Of a stretch of DNA of 64,000 nt, positions 37,487-46,594 are shown in pieces. The translations under genes and the position numbers were made by a program. The notes under the pieces are model-generated. The model was not told the DNA's origin. It was given only the letters and a program-made list of their open reading frames with translations, and searched no databases. The DNA is taken from contig NZ_CP060298.1 in NCBI RefSeq assembly GCF_014303395.1, positions 4,359,001-4,423,000 on the forward strand, given 5' to 3'. Numbering within the stretch: the first letter of the stretch is position 1; every line of letters begins with the position of its first letter. The DNA is from Nakamurella sp. PAMC28650 (lineage in GTDB: Bacteria > Actinomycetota > Actinomycetes > Mycobacteriales > Nakamurellaceae).

Positions 37487-38299
37487 ATGAGTCATGATCC
37501 GTCCGTGAATCGTTCATCTGCCTGGGAGCGCCGTACGGAATGGCCGCTGGTACTGGTTGCGCTGCTGTTCCTGCTGGCCTATGCGATCCCGATACTGGAC
37601 TGTCAAGTCCAACCGGTGGTGCGATCCGTGTGTTCAGCCGTCCTAGCGGTTACATGGGCTGTGTTCGTCCTGGACTTCCTCATCCGGGTATGGCTCGCTG
37701 ACCACCGGGGTTGGTACGTCCTCCGGCATATTCCAGATTTGCTAGTCCTGGCTGTTCCTGTGCTCCGGCCCCTGCGACTGCTCCGCCTTCTGGTGGCGGT
37801 CAGGGTGCTCAACCGTCAAGCCGGAAGTTCGTTGCGCGGGCGAGTCGCCCTGTACGTCGGCGGCGCGGCGGCCACGGTCATCTTCTGTTCCGCTCTGGCG
37901 GTTCTGGACGCGGAACGGGGCCATGTTGGAGCAAATATCGGCTCGTTCGGTGATGCCGTGTGGTGGGCGGTAAGCACCGTAACGACTGTCGGATATGGCG
38001 ATCGCTATCCCGTAACCGGCGAGGGGCGGTTCGTGGCGGTGGGGCTGATGCTCGCCGGAATAGCCCTCATCGGGGTGGTGACAGCATCTTTTGCGACCTG
38101 GCTGATCGATCGAGTACGCGAGGTGGACGCCGAGGCGACAGCCGCGACAGCCGACGACGTCCACCAACTAAGAATCGAGATAGCAGCGCTGCGAAAGCAG
38201 ATACAGGACAGCGCAGGCAACCGACCCGAGTGGGCTCGGGACGGCCAGACCAACGCCGCCGTCGCGCAATACGGTGCCCTCAACGGCGACCTGGATTGA
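37487..38299 (+). CDS. Voltage-gated-type potassium channel (cargo)
   Basis: 270 residues from ATG at 37487 (GTG at 37478 possible). It has a six-helix Kv-like plan: S1 at about 20-38, S2-S3 at 50-70 and 84-94, an Arg-bearing S4-like helix RPLRLLRLLVAVRVLNR at 94-110, S5 at 122-140, pore helix with selectivity filter TVGYGD at 167-172, and S6 at 184-207. A cytoplasmic coiled coil (VHQLRIEIAALRKQIQ) follows. It would conduct K+ across the host membrane. An ion channel between terminase and attR is unusual; altering membrane potential during phage infection is one possible role. Confidence 0.9.
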   Translation: MSHDPSVNRSSAWERRTEWPLVLVALLFLLAYAIPILDCQVQPVVRSVCSAVLAVTWAVFVLDFLIRVWLADHRGWYVLRHIPDLLVLAVPVLRPLRLLRLLVAVRVLNRQAGSSLRGRVALYVGGAAATVIFCSALAVLDAERGHVGANIGSFGDAVWWAVSTVTTVGYGDRYPVTGEGRFVAVGLMLAGIALIGVVTASFATWLIDRVREVDAEATAATADDVHQLRIEIAALRKQIQDSAGNRPEWARDGQTNAAVAQYGALNGDLD

Positions 38300-38445
38300 T
38301 CAGTAATACTTCTCGCCCGTTTTCGACATGGCCACCCCGCCTGTGCCAACGTCATGCCGCGACCCTCTCAAGGGCGGGGTTGTCGCGACACGTTACGATC
38401 CGTGCATGACCGTGTGCAATCTGCGACGAACCGGAGTGGCTCTCC

Positions 38446-39222
38446 ATGCTCAAGAGATCTGACAATGTAACGGTCGAGCGAAATCCTCCGCTGGATGCTC
38501 GAAGAAGTGCTGTGACTGCTGGTGTCCTGGGCTTCGCCGTCGGTCCCTTCGGCCTGTTCTACGTCCGAAGGTGGGCGGGCGCGGGCGCCCTGGCTGGGTT
38601 TGTCATAGTTCTTATCTTGACGGGTCCACTGCCCCCGGGGCTGGCTTTTACCATCCGGCTTCTGCTCTGGTGTAGCAATGCTGCCTTAGGCTACTGGCTG
38701 GTAGGCGTCACGAACGCGCCGCCCCCAGAAAATATTGCCGTGGGCCTGGGCATCCAAATCGGGCGCCAGAGGTACACGACGACAAATTTATTCACCGCGT
38801 CCGACTTTGCCACCTTTCTCGCTCGATCTGCATCAGTCCCGATACCCGTAATCGCAATCGAAAACCGCGCCTATTGGTTGTACGGCGGCCGCTTCTACTG
38901 GGAAGATTCGGGTCTGGGTGCCCAAGCAATTTATGCGCTCTTGAAAGTGCGACAGATGCGCGAAAAACGCCAAATCGACAATGCCTTACAGACGGTCGCC
39001 GCTGGTACGCTACCCAATGCCGCTGCCCGGCCAGGTATCCCAGCCGACATGAAGCAGGCCGTGTGGGCAAGAGATCGTGGCGCTTGCGCCCACTGCGGCG
39101 CAGGGACTGCCCTAGAATTTGACCACGTCATACCCCTCTCTCGCGGGGGGGCAACCACTGTCAACAACCTTCAGATTCTGTGCCAACCTTGCAATAGTCG
39201 CAAGAGCAACCACATTGAATGA
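38446..39222 (+). CDS. Membrane-anchored HNH endonuclease (cargo)
   Basis: 258 residues. Two or three N-terminal membrane helices (about 22-40, 45-60 and 67-88) are followed by a cytoplasmic linker and a C-terminal HNH domain at about 200-255. The HNH domain has zinc Cys pairs CAHC (214, 217) and CQPC (246, 249), and the metal site EFDHVIPLSRGG with Asp226/His227 and Asn240/241. It would nick or cut DNA near the membrane. Together with the adjacent channel gene it may form an anti-phage module; no such role is proven. Confidence 0.85.
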   Translation: MLKRSDNVTVERNPPLDARRSAVTAGVLGFAVGPFGLFYVRRWAGAGALAGFVIVLILTGPLPPGLAFTIRLLLWCSNAALGYWLVGVTNAPPPENIAVGLGIQIGRQRYTTTNLFTASDFATFLARSASVPIPVIAIENRAYWLYGGRFYWEDSGLGAQAIYALLKVRQMREKRQIDNALQTVAAGTLPNAAARPGIPADMKQAVWARDRGACAHCGAGTALEFDHVIPLSRGGATTVNNLQILCQPCNSRKSNHIE

Positions 39223-39839
39223 TGAAAACTGGACCACGTACGCCGCGGTCGCGCCCTGCCCAGTGGCGCAGCATCATCCAATACGTCCCGGTCCAAAGAC
39301 GTCCCGCGTTGCCGATGTGTTCGTGTGAGCAAGTTGGGCCGTTCAATGCGTCGGCGAAGACCACCGGGCAACGGACACGGTGTGGTAAAGCGATCCGATT
39401 AGCACCTCCCGGATCCTGCGCGGTGAACCAGTGGCGTACTCGGCCCGGACGGTGTGTTCAAGGCAGCATCATCGCCCAAGGGATTCCGTGGAGTCGAAGT
39501 CTTTGTAGATGTCGGCGCCGAGCTTGTCATCCTGGGCTGGTGCCGAACCCCATTTGCCGTCTTGCATGGTGTCTTGAGTAGATAGGAAAGTTGGGTCTTC
39601 GCGTCGGCTGGATGCCGTCATTCGACGGCGATGGGGTTGACTGCTTGAAGGCGTCGCTGCCGGGATCGTCGCCGATCGACTAGGAAGCGTTGCCGTGACG
39701 CCGACAGCTTTTGCTGGCGACGAGGACGCCCCCGGACTCGCGGCCCTTACGAGCTACAGGATCCGGTAAGCGCCGTTGCTTCGGCCTCGGGGTACCACTA
39801 ACGGGCGACTGGATCCTGTCTTCAGGCGAACGTGTGCTG
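39223..39839. other. Gap of about 600 bp in the element without a supported gene
   Basis: No ORF on either strand shows coherent protein features. It separates the plus-strand cargo from the three minus-strand genes and may contain terminators and remnants. Confidence 0.5.
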
Positions 39840-40451
39840 TTAGCCGCAGGAGTCGCCTGCCCTCCGGAACGGCTTCCGAGGCTTCGCAGCAAACGTCGTG
39901 TAATTGACGTCGTAGTTTGGATTGTCCGATACGTAGGCGACTTCGAGGCATGTGCCCGGGGCGAGGTTGGCGGAGTTCGAGAAGAACACGTCAACCCCGC
40001 TCAAACACGGCCCAGACGGATCTGAGGGGTTCGGGTACAGCACGTCCGATTCGATGTACCCCTCGGCGGGCTTACCCGGCCAGAGCTCCCATTCGACGAC
40101 CTCGGGGCCGGCTATGCCATTGCATCGGGCAGTGGCTGCCGCGAATTCTGGATTGATCGACACGTCGGCGGTCGTAGTGGCGGCGGAGGTTGGTGTGACC
40201 TTCGCCGGGACGACCCTGGCAGCCTTGGTGGTGACCGTAGCCGATTGGGCAGTGGTCAGCACCAAGGCTGTTGTCGTTGGCGGGCGAGAGACGCTCGTAG
40301 CCGGGCTTGTGGCAGTTGCTGCGGCGGTTGGGGTGCTGGCGGTCAGAGCGGGGTTCGGCGTGCCCTGGATGGCCTGCTGGATCCCTCCGATGGCGGCCAG
40401 GGCGATGAAGACGCCCACAATGATCCGTCCGCGTTTGCTCAGTTTCCCCAT
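39840..40451 (-). CDS. Membrane-anchored Ser/Thr-rich extracellular protein
   Basis: 203 residues. The N-terminal KLSKRGRIIVGVFIALAAIGGIQQAI is a signal anchor. A Thr/Ala-rich stalk (about 30-95) leads to a compact C-terminal domain with Cys residues (ARCNGI, GPCLSGVDVFF, GTCLEVAYV, DSCG), probably disulfide-bonded outside the cell. No family recognised. A surface protein encoded by such an element could act in superinfection exclusion. Confidence 0.65.
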   Translation of the reverse strand: MGKLSKRGRIIVGVFIALAAIGGIQQAIQGTPNPALTASTPTAAATATSPATSVSRPPTTTALVLTTAQSATVTTKAARVVPAKVTPTSAATTTADVSINPEFAAATARCNGIAGPEVVEWELWPGKPAEGYIESDVLYPNPSDPSGPCLSGVDVFFSNSANLAPGTCLEVAYVSDNPNYDVNYTTFAAKPRKPFRRAGDSCG

Positions 40452-40522
40452 AGTGGCAGACGGTAGACCCCACCGGACAAAACAGCCATACAGGGCAAGG
40501 GTCGGTGGGCATCGGGGTGCGC

Positions 40523-40893
40523 TCAGTACCGGGCTTCGACCTCGGCGCGCATCGCCGCGTTCCTCGGCACCCCATACCGGTAGGCTTTAGGATTCGCACC
40601 CCACTCGGTGATGCTGGCCCGCACCCACCTGGCCGCCTCGTGGTCATGGTCGGCCACCGCATGCACGTCGCCACCCACAAGGCCGCACAGACGTCCTCAG
40701 GGGCACCGGAGCGGCAGTAGTGAACATAGGTTTCGTGCAGCTCCGACGCCAAGCGCTCCGCACGGACGTCGGCCTCCCGGCCGTAGGTCAGCGGCGGCCT
40801 GTTGTCGTAGCGGCTCGGCGCCAATAGGTGGTTGATGCGCTCCTGCGCTTCCTGCTGCAGGTAAAACTCGGTGGACCGCTCGGTTGAGGGCAT
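40523..40893 (-). pseudogene. Small hypothetical gene with a frameshift
   Basis: Starts ATG 40893 (MPSTERSTEFYLQQEAQERI) and reads well to EDVCAAL near 40690. From about 40680 the coding character continues in another frame as GGDVHAVADHDHEAARWVRASI and NPKAYRYGVPRNAAMRAEV to a stop at 40523. One indel restores about 123 residues. Alternatively the second part is a separate 50-residue gene with a GTG start. No family recognised. Confidence 0.55.
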
Positions 40894-40962
40894 GGCTGTG
40901 CCTTTCTCTGTATGTGACGAAGCTTGGGGGTGTGACGAAATGCGTCCGTACGATGAAGGAAC

Positions 40963-41556
40963 TCAGCAGCTCGCGGGCTGCTGCTGTGACATCAGGTCGA
41001 AACCCTTCGGCACCCGGTTCCAGGCTGCGGTGACGCCGGGGTGGTTGATGAACGCCAGGAGCAGCTCGTCGGCCTCGAGGTGCGCGTAGCGCTCGGAGAG
41101 TTTCGCGGCCTGCTCCAGCCGCAGGATCAGGCCGCCGATGGTCATGATGTTGCCCATTGCGGTGCTCCGTTCAGATGGTGGTTGGGGGGTCACGACGCGC
41201 GTGGTTTGGCGGTCCCGCCAAGCCAACGGGGGGACGTCAAGCCTGGCGGGACCTGCAGGAGGGGTTCGATCAAAGATCGCCCGCACACCTCCCGCTCCTT
41301 CAGTATGCGCGCCCCTGCGGGTCTGGCAGATGACAGCATGTGCCGCCCGGCCCACCGGACCTTCAGAGGCCCGCCCGCAGGTCGCACAGATCCAGCTCAT
41401 GTGCGCGGTACCGTCCTCGACGGCTCGGGCGCCGGCTATGAACCACTGGCCTACCCAGCCGCAGCAACACACAGCCCGTGCGGGCCGTAGTTGCCCGTCG
41501 ATGGTGCGCTCCACGTGGCAACGGTGGCTTTGGACGGTTGTGAGGGATTGGGTCAT
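40963..41556 (-). CDS. Hypothetical protein with two Cys-rich motifs
   Basis: 197 residues from ATG at 41556. The N-terminal half has paired cysteines (AVCCCGWVGQW, WICATCGRASEG), probably zinc-binding. The C-terminal part (MGNIMTIGGLILRLEQAAKLSERYAHLEADELLLAFINH) could be a separate gene starting at 41160, where GGAGC precedes ATG. The linker between them is poor in protein character, so two genes are possible. Last gene before attR. Confidence 0.5.
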   Translation of the reverse strand: MTQSLTTVQSHRCHVERTIDGQLRPARAVCCCGWVGQWFIAGARAVEDGTAHMSWICATCGRASEGPVGRAAHAVICQTRRGAHTEGAGGVRAIFDRTPPAGPARLDVPPLAWRDRQTTRVVTPQPPSERSTAMGNIMTIGGLILRLEQAAKLSERYAHLEADELLLAFINHPGVTAAWNRVPKGFDLMSQQQPASC

Positions 41557-41613
41557 GGGGGCGCTCTTCTCACTCAGGGTGATGGCGGGTAAGTTGATTT
41601 GGTGCCCGGCGGT

Positions 41614-41635
41614 TGTCAACTGGATGTCAACCCGA
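41614..41635. promoter_or_regulatory. Paired 11-bp boxes inside attR
   Basis: TGTCAACTGGA (41614-41624) directly followed by TGTCAACCCGA (41625-41635). Same layout as the pair inside attL and the internal pair at 34066-34087. Likely arm-type sites for the integrase or another element protein. Confidence 0.65.
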
Positions 41636-41750
41636 CTTGGCCGAACGGTGCCTAACTGCTTACAACGGGCTGGCACGTGTAGGACCGAAACACCAAGTGC
41701 GGCAACAAGTAAGCTCAACTGAACAGAACCTAAAGCGCGTGCTTCCTCAA

Positions 41751-41794
41751 ACTGTTAATCGGACGGTTACTGGTTCGAGTCCAGTCGGGGGAGC
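41751..41794 (+). repeat. attR: 44-bp copy of the tRNA-Asn 3' half
   Basis: Identical to 29382-29425. It is the displaced host 3' end of the tRNA gene and marks the right boundary of the element. Confidence 0.95.
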
Positions 41795-41796
41795 AA

Positions 41797-41821
41797 AGGC
41801 CCAGGTCATCGACCTGGGCCT
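41797..41821 (+). terminator. Hairpin terminator formerly behind tRNA-Asn
   Basis: Stem AGGCCCAGGTC with complement GACCTGGGCCT, loop ATC, followed by a T/C-rich stretch. It begins two bases after attR, so before integration it ended the tRNA-Asn transcript; the element has separated the two by 12.4 kb. Confidence 0.82.
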
Positions 41822-41886
41822 CTCGCCTTTCTCCCCTGCCGGCAGCGTCGGGAGACCTGCCCCACCGAGACCGAGAGCTGGTAGCG

Positions 41887-42060
41887 ATGTTCCGCATTCT
41901 GTTGGGAGCGGCGCTCGGCTACGTGCTCGGCTCCCGAGCCGGTCGCGAGCGCTACGAGCAGATCAAGCGCTGGTCGGCGAGGGCGGCCGACCACCCGGCG
42001 GTCCAGGGTGCGGCCGGCGTCGTCCGGGCCAAGATCTCCGAGACCCTGCACCTCTCGTAG
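41887..42060 (+). CDS. Small membrane-tethered YtxH-like protein
   Basis: 57 residues from ATG 41887, with good codon use. The N-terminal FRILLGAALGYVLGSRAGRERYEQIKRW matches the glycine-zipper helix plus AGRERYEQ motif of many small actinobacterial proteins. An amphipathic tail follows. Likely a single-pass membrane protein of unknown role. First host gene after attR. Confidence 0.65.
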   Translation: MFRILLGAALGYVLGSRAGRERYEQIKRWSARAADHPAVQGAAGVVRAKISETLHLS

Positions 42061-42093
42061 CCCCTGCTCCGATCCCGACCGGCTGCCGAGCTC

Positions 42094-42698
42094 TCAGCCG
42101 CCGATCTGCTTCTTCGAGCTCTTGACCTCGACACCGCCCATGATCGCCATGCCCCTGACCCGCAGCACCGGGGCCTCGGGGCCGTAGCGCTGGTTCGCGT
42201 TGTCGACGAAAGCCCCCATGATCCCGACGCCGTCGACGATGACGGTCATGCCCAACGGCACGGTGATCTCGACGCCGCCCATGATGGCCATCACGTTGAT
42301 CACCGTTTCCATCGCCGACAGCGAGCAGCGGGTGAAGTCCAGGTCGATCCCGCCCATGACGGCCACCGCGTTGACGTGCGCAGCCGCGCTCCACACACCC
42401 TTCCGCTCCACCCCGGACATGATCGCCACCATGTTGCCCCTCGCCGGCCCGGCGTCCGGCATCGACAGCGCTGACACCCCTGACGCCGCCGGCCCGATCC
42501 GCCCGATCGGGGGTGCACTCTTGGATAGCGAGATCTGATGTCCGGGCAGATCGACCGTGACTGGCTCGAGTTCGGGGACTTTGCAGCGTATACTGAGCCG
42601 AGTCGACTCTCCAGTTCGGCCACGGTCAGTCGGCCCTCGGCCATGGCCTGTTGCAAGACCCCGGCCACGCGGTCCCGGTCGGCGTTCGAGGCTCGCAT
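42094..42698 (-). pseudogene. DUF1707/LiaF-like protein with a frameshift
   Basis: Starts ATG 42698 with the DUF1707 module (MRASNADRDRVAGVLQQAM, RLTVAELESRLGSVYAAK), then loses frame near 42578. One missing base there restores VPELEPVTVDLPGHQISLSK and joins the LiaF-like C-terminal beta domain (VAIMSGVERKGVW, VAVMGGIDLDF, VMAIMGGVEI, MAIMGGVEVK). These proteins sit at the membrane-envelope stress interface. Otherwise well preserved, so base-level error is as likely as decay. Confidence 0.75.
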
Positions 42699-42782
42699 CG
42701 GCGGAGGGGTGGGCGCTGGGTTCGGCTGCTCGGTCACCGTTGCGATGCTAACGGGTGGGCCGCCCTCGGGCGGGAGCACCTC

Positions 42783-43325
42783 TCAGTCGCCGAGCAGTTC
42801 GGCTTCCAGGTCCTCCGCCGTGTCCACGACGGCCCGAAGGAAGCCGGGTGCGCCCGCGTCGCCCCCGGAGTCCAACCTGATCTGCCTGGTCAGGCCGTCG
42901 CGACCCGGGACCCGGCGCAGTACCACCCAACCGCCGGCCCCCGGCCACGACAGGTACCGACTGGCTGCCACCGAACGGCGCACCCTGGCGTGCACGGCGT
43001 CGGTCAGGCCGCTGGTACCGGCCAACTCGAATTCCCGGGGCGGGAGGTCCTGCAACACCACGATTCCGTCCGGCGTGACAGCGACCTCCTCGGCCGCCAC
43101 CACGGTCAGCGTCCTGGCCGTCAACCGGGCCTTGGAGACCCGCTCCCAGTTCCATCGGACGGCGATCTCCCCCGACGCGAGCCAGAGACCGAAACGGCTG
43201 GCCGCCAACGACTCTCCCCCGGTCAGCTGGGCGACCACCTGGACCTGCTCATTGGGCCCCAGAGCCGAGGCCAGAGCAGGGGGCAGTGCGGCCCGCCGTT
43301 CCCAGGGCCAGCGCACGCGCGCCAT
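42783..43325 (-). CDS. Conserved actinobacterial protein downstream of dnaG
   Basis: 180 residues from ATG 43325. A probable PH-like or beta-rich protein (VVAQLTGGESLAASRFGLWLASGEIAVRWNWERV, then LTVVAAEEVAVTPDG). No enzymatic motif. It follows dnaG by 2 bp, so is co-transcribed; similar small genes beside dnaG exist in related genomes to my knowledge, but the function is unknown. Confidence 0.7.
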   Translation of the reverse strand: MARVRWPWERRAALPPALASALGPNEQVQVVAQLTGGESLAASRFGLWLASGEIAVRWNWERVSKARLTARTLTVVAAEEVAVTPDGIVVLQDLPPREFELAGTSGLTDAVHARVRRSVAASRYLSWPGAGGWVVLRRVPGRDGLTRQIRLDSGGDAGAPGFLRAVVDTAEDLEAELLGD

Positions 43326-43327
43326 GC

Positions 43328-45241
43328 TCACGCTCCCTTCGCCCGCTCGGACAACGCCCGCCGGTACTGGGCCATGGCGGCGAGGTCGGCGCTGAGGCAC
43401 GCGGCGAGCTCGGTGTCGCCGGAGGCCTCGGCCCGCTGCAGATCCGACCGGAGGGTCTGTTCGTGGATCCGCGCGACCCGTTCGGCCAGGGCCGCCAGGA
43501 TCGAACCGGCGTAGTTGACCATCTCGTCGGACTTGGTGCGCAACGGCTCCAGGGCCAACTCGGTGACCAGCGATCGCAGACCCCCGGCCGGCAGGTGCTC
43601 GCTGATCGACGTCAGCCATGCGGTGGCCCCGACGGTTTCGGCCCCGGCGGGCCCGCCGGCGGCCATCACCGCCTCGTGCACCGCGAGATAGGACTGGTCG
43701 GTGAAGGCGACCGCCTCCACCTGGCCGTAGTGCCCGGCGAGCAGAAGCGGTTGCTGCACCGCGAGTTTGAGGGCTTCACGCTCGGCGAAGGTGTCGCGAT
43801 CCCGCGGATCGGGCTTGGCGAACTGGGGCTGCCCGGTGGGCGGATCGCCGGCCGTGGGGTTCGATGCGGCTCGCTGCGCACGACGGTCGGCGATGCTGGC
43901 CGCCTTCGCCTCGGCGCCGGCATGCTGACGGACGCGCGCGGAGATGGCCTGCAGATCCGCCCCGAGCCAGCCGGCGAGCTGCAGCGCGTACTCGTCCCGC
44001 AGCGCGGTCTCCTTGATGCGGGCGACCATCGGGATCGCGGCCGCGGCGGCGGCCACCCGACCCTCGGCGGTGTTGAGGTCGAAACCGGCCAGCGTCGACC
44101 GGATCGCGAAAGCGAACAGCGGCTGACGCCCGGCGACCAGGTCACGGACGGCCCCGTCGCCCTGGGTCTGACGTAGTTCGCAGGGATCCATGCCGTCCGG
44201 AGCCACCGCGACAAACGTGTTCGCGGCAAACTTCTGGTCCGAGTCGTAGGCCTTCAGCGCGGCCTTCTGCCCGGCCGAGTCGCCGTCGAAGGTGTAGACG
44301 ACCTGCCCGCGGATGATGTCGTTGTCCAGCAGATAGCGCCGGAGGACGCTGATGTGCTCGTCGCCGAAGGCCGTGCCGCACGAGGCGACCGCCGTGGTGA
44401 CGCCGGCCAGATGCATGGCCATCACGTCGGTGTAGCCCTCGACGACCACCACCTGACGCTGCCGGGCGATCTCCTTCTTGGCCAGGTCCAGCCCGTAGAG
44501 CAGCTGCGATTTCTTGTAGAGCGGCGTCTCGGCGGTGTTGATGTACTTGGCTTCCAGCCGGTCGTCGTCGTAGAGGCGGCGGGCGCCGAAGCCGACCACG
44601 TCACCGGCCGCGTCGTGGATCGCCCACAGCAGGCGGCGGTGGAAGACGTCGATGGGTCCGCGCTGGCCGTTGCGGGCCAGACCGGCCTTGATCAGTTCCT
44701 CCACCGTGAATCCCTGCGAGATCAGCGCCTTGAAGAGCTGGTCCCACCCGGACGGGGCGTAGCCGCAGCTGAAGAACCTCCCGGCCTCGTCGTCGAACCC
44801 GCGGTCGGCCAGGAACTTGCGGGCCGGCTCGGCCGCCTCGGTCGCGAGTTGGGCCGTGTAGAAGGCCGCTGCCGCCTTGTTGGCCGCGATCAGCCGGGAA
44901 CGGGAGCCACGCTCGATCCGGGTCGAGGTGCCTCCTTCGACCAGGCTCAGCGTGATGCCGACCCGATCGGCCAGGCGCTCGACGGCCTCGGTGAAACCCA
45001 GGTGCTCGTAGTTCGCGATGAAGGCGAACACGTCGCCGCCCTCGCCGCACCCGAAGCAGTGGTAGGTCCCGCGAGGCGGGCTGACCTGGAACGAGGGGGA
45101 CTTCTCGTCGTGAAAGGGACACAGGCCCTTGAGGTTTCCGCCGCCCGCGGACTTCAGGGCGACGTATTCGCCGACCACCTGATCGATCCGGTTGGCGTCG
45201 CGAACACGTTCCTTGTCCTCATCAGAGATCCGTCCCGCCAC
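43328..45241 (-). CDS. dnaG: DNA primase
   Basis: 637 residues, full length. CHC2 zinc domain with Cys41, His44, Cys62 and Cys65. The RNA-polymerase core follows, with TOPRIM: Glu268 in VVVEGYTD and Asp319/Asp321 in TFDGDSAGQKAA. The C-terminal region is helicase-binding like and rather variable. It makes RNA primers at the replication fork with DnaB. Start ATG with sensible N terminus MAGRISDEDKERVRDANRID. Confidence 0.97.
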   Translation of the reverse strand: MAGRISDEDKERVRDANRIDQVVGEYVALKSAGGGNLKGLCPFHDEKSPSFQVSPPRGTYHCFGCGEGGDVFAFIANYEHLGFTEAVERLADRVGITLSLVEGGTSTRIERGSRSRLIAANKAAAAFYTAQLATEAAEPARKFLADRGFDDEAGRFFSCGYAPSGWDQLFKALISQGFTVEELIKAGLARNGQRGPIDVFHRRLLWAIHDAAGDVVGFGARRLYDDDRLEAKYINTAETPLYKKSQLLYGLDLAKKEIARQRQVVVVEGYTDVMAMHLAGVTTAVASCGTAFGDEHISVLRRYLLDNDIIRGQVVYTFDGDSAGQKAALKAYDSDQKFAANTFVAVAPDGMDPCELRQTQGDGAVRDLVAGRQPLFAFAIRSTLAGFDLNTAEGRVAAAAAAIPMVARIKETALRDEYALQLAGWLGADLQAISARVRQHAGAEAKAASIADRRAQRAASNPTAGDPPTGQPQFAKPDPRDRDTFAEREALKLAVQQPLLLAGHYGQVEAVAFTDQSYLAVHEAVMAAGGPAGAETVGATAWLTSISEHLPAGGLRSLVTELALEPLRTKSDEMVNYAGSILAALAERVARIHEQTLRSDLQRAEASGDTELAACLSADLAAMAQYRRALSERAKGA

Positions 45242-45337
45242 CGCATGAGTCTATGTCCGCCGGCGGATCCGGCACGGCCGCCGTCCACACCGGCGGCATC
45301 GCCCCAGGTCGACTGCCCGACCCGTGTTCGGCGAGGT

Positions 45338-46594
45338 TTAGCCGACCAGTCGGCGGTGTCGGGCGACGGCCTGCGCGTCGGTCAGCAACGACACCTGGTC
45401 GAGCACCACCCGCAGGCGGGCATCGTCATCGGCGGCGTCCTGGTAGTACTGGGCGAAGAGAGCATCCAGCGCGTCCGGACCGCGGTCGGACATCACCTGC
45501 ACCAACTCGGTGAGCATCTCCTGCTCCCGCGTCTGGATCGACCGCCGGCTCGGGTCGGCCATCACGTAGCGCAGCGCCACCGCCTTGAGCAACGCCACCT
45601 CCGCACGCAGCACTCTGGGCACGTGCAGATCGCACTCGTAGCGGTGCAGCGGCCCCTCGCCGGATTCGGCACGGGTGGCCGCCACGGCCCCCGTGACGAA
45701 CCGTCCGGTCAACTCGCTGGTGACCGACTTGAGCGCCGCTCCGGCCTGCGCCCCGGTCACCCCGATGCCCTCGGCGACGGCGGGCAGGGCCCACAGGTCG
45801 GCGAGCACGGATTCCAGGTCGGCGGCCGACTCACCGGAGTAGGCGGCGGCGGCCAGCGCCACCTCCGAGCGCTCGTCGGGGTCGTTCAGCAACGAGAGCG
45901 CGATGCGTCCGGAGCCGACACCGTCCTCCACGTCGTGCACCGAATAGGCGACGTCATCGGCCCAGTCCATGACCTGCGCCTCCAGACACCGCTGACGCTG
46001 CCCGAGTCCCGGACGCATCCAGGTGAAGACCTGCGCATCGTCGGCGTAGAGACCGAACTTGCCACCGCCGGGCGGCCGTCGCCACGGGTACTTCACCACC
46101 GCATCCAGGGAGGCCCTGGTCAGGTTCAGACCGGCCGGCCGGCCGGCTTGATCGATCACCTTCAGCTCCAGCCTGGTCAGCAGCCGAAGGTTCTGCGCGT
46201 TCGCCTCGAAGCCGCCGGCCGACTCCCCCACCAGGTCCAGCGCAAGTTCGCCGTTGTGGCCGAAGGGTGGGTGCCCGATGTCGTGCGCCAGCCCGGCAAG
46301 ATCGACCAGATCCGGGTCACAGCCGAGCTTCTCACCCATGTCCCTGGCGATCTGGGCGACCTCCAGCGAGTGGGTCAGCCGGGTGCGCGGGACGTCGTCC
46401 TCGTCGGGCGCCACCACCTGGGTCTTTCCGGCCAGCCGCCGGAACGAGGCGGAGTGCAGCACGCGCGCCCGGTCCCGGCTGAACGGGCTGCGGTCGCCGT
46501 AGCCGGCGGCCATCGCGAGACCGGCGGTCTTCGCGGGCTCGGCGGCGTGACGCTCGTGGTCATGCTCGTCGTACTCCGCAACGGTTCGCCTCAC
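45338..46594 (-). CDS. dgt: Deoxyguanosinetriphosphate triphosphohydrolase-like protein
   Basis: 418 residues from GTG at 46594, which overlaps the preceding stop as GTGA; the frame is open further upstream but lies inside the YdcF gene. HD-superfamily residues: FRRLAGKTQV, RLTHSLEVAQIA (His75), LAHDIGHPPFGHNGE (His104, Asp105) and MDWADDVAYSVHDVED later. dNTPases of this group hydrolyse dNTPs to nucleosides and triphosphate. dgt next to dnaG is a common actinobacterial arrangement. Confidence 0.93.
   Translation of the reverse strand: MRRTVAEYDEHDHERHAAEPAKTAGLAMAAGYGDRSPFSRDRARVLHSASFRRLAGKTQVVAPDEDDVPRTRLTHSLEVAQIARDMGEKLGCDPDLVDLAGLAHDIGHPPFGHNGELALDLVGESAGGFEANAQNLRLLTRLELKVIDQAGRPAGLNLTRASLDAVVKYPWRRPPGGGKFGLYADDAQVFTWMRPGLGQRQRCLEAQVMDWADDVAYSVHDVEDGVGSGRIALSLLNDPDERSEVALAAAAYSGESAADLESVLADLWALPAVAEGIGVTGAQAGAALKSVTSELTGRFVTGAVAATRAESGEGPLHRYECDLHVPRVLRAEVALLKAVALRYVMADPSRRSIQTREQEMLTELVQVMSDRGPDALDALFAQYYQDAADDDARLRVVLDQVSLLTDAQAVARHRRLVG

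Noticed and set aside
39680-40025. Short ORFs on both strands left of the surface-protein gene
   Set aside because: Composition is random and they overlap its end.
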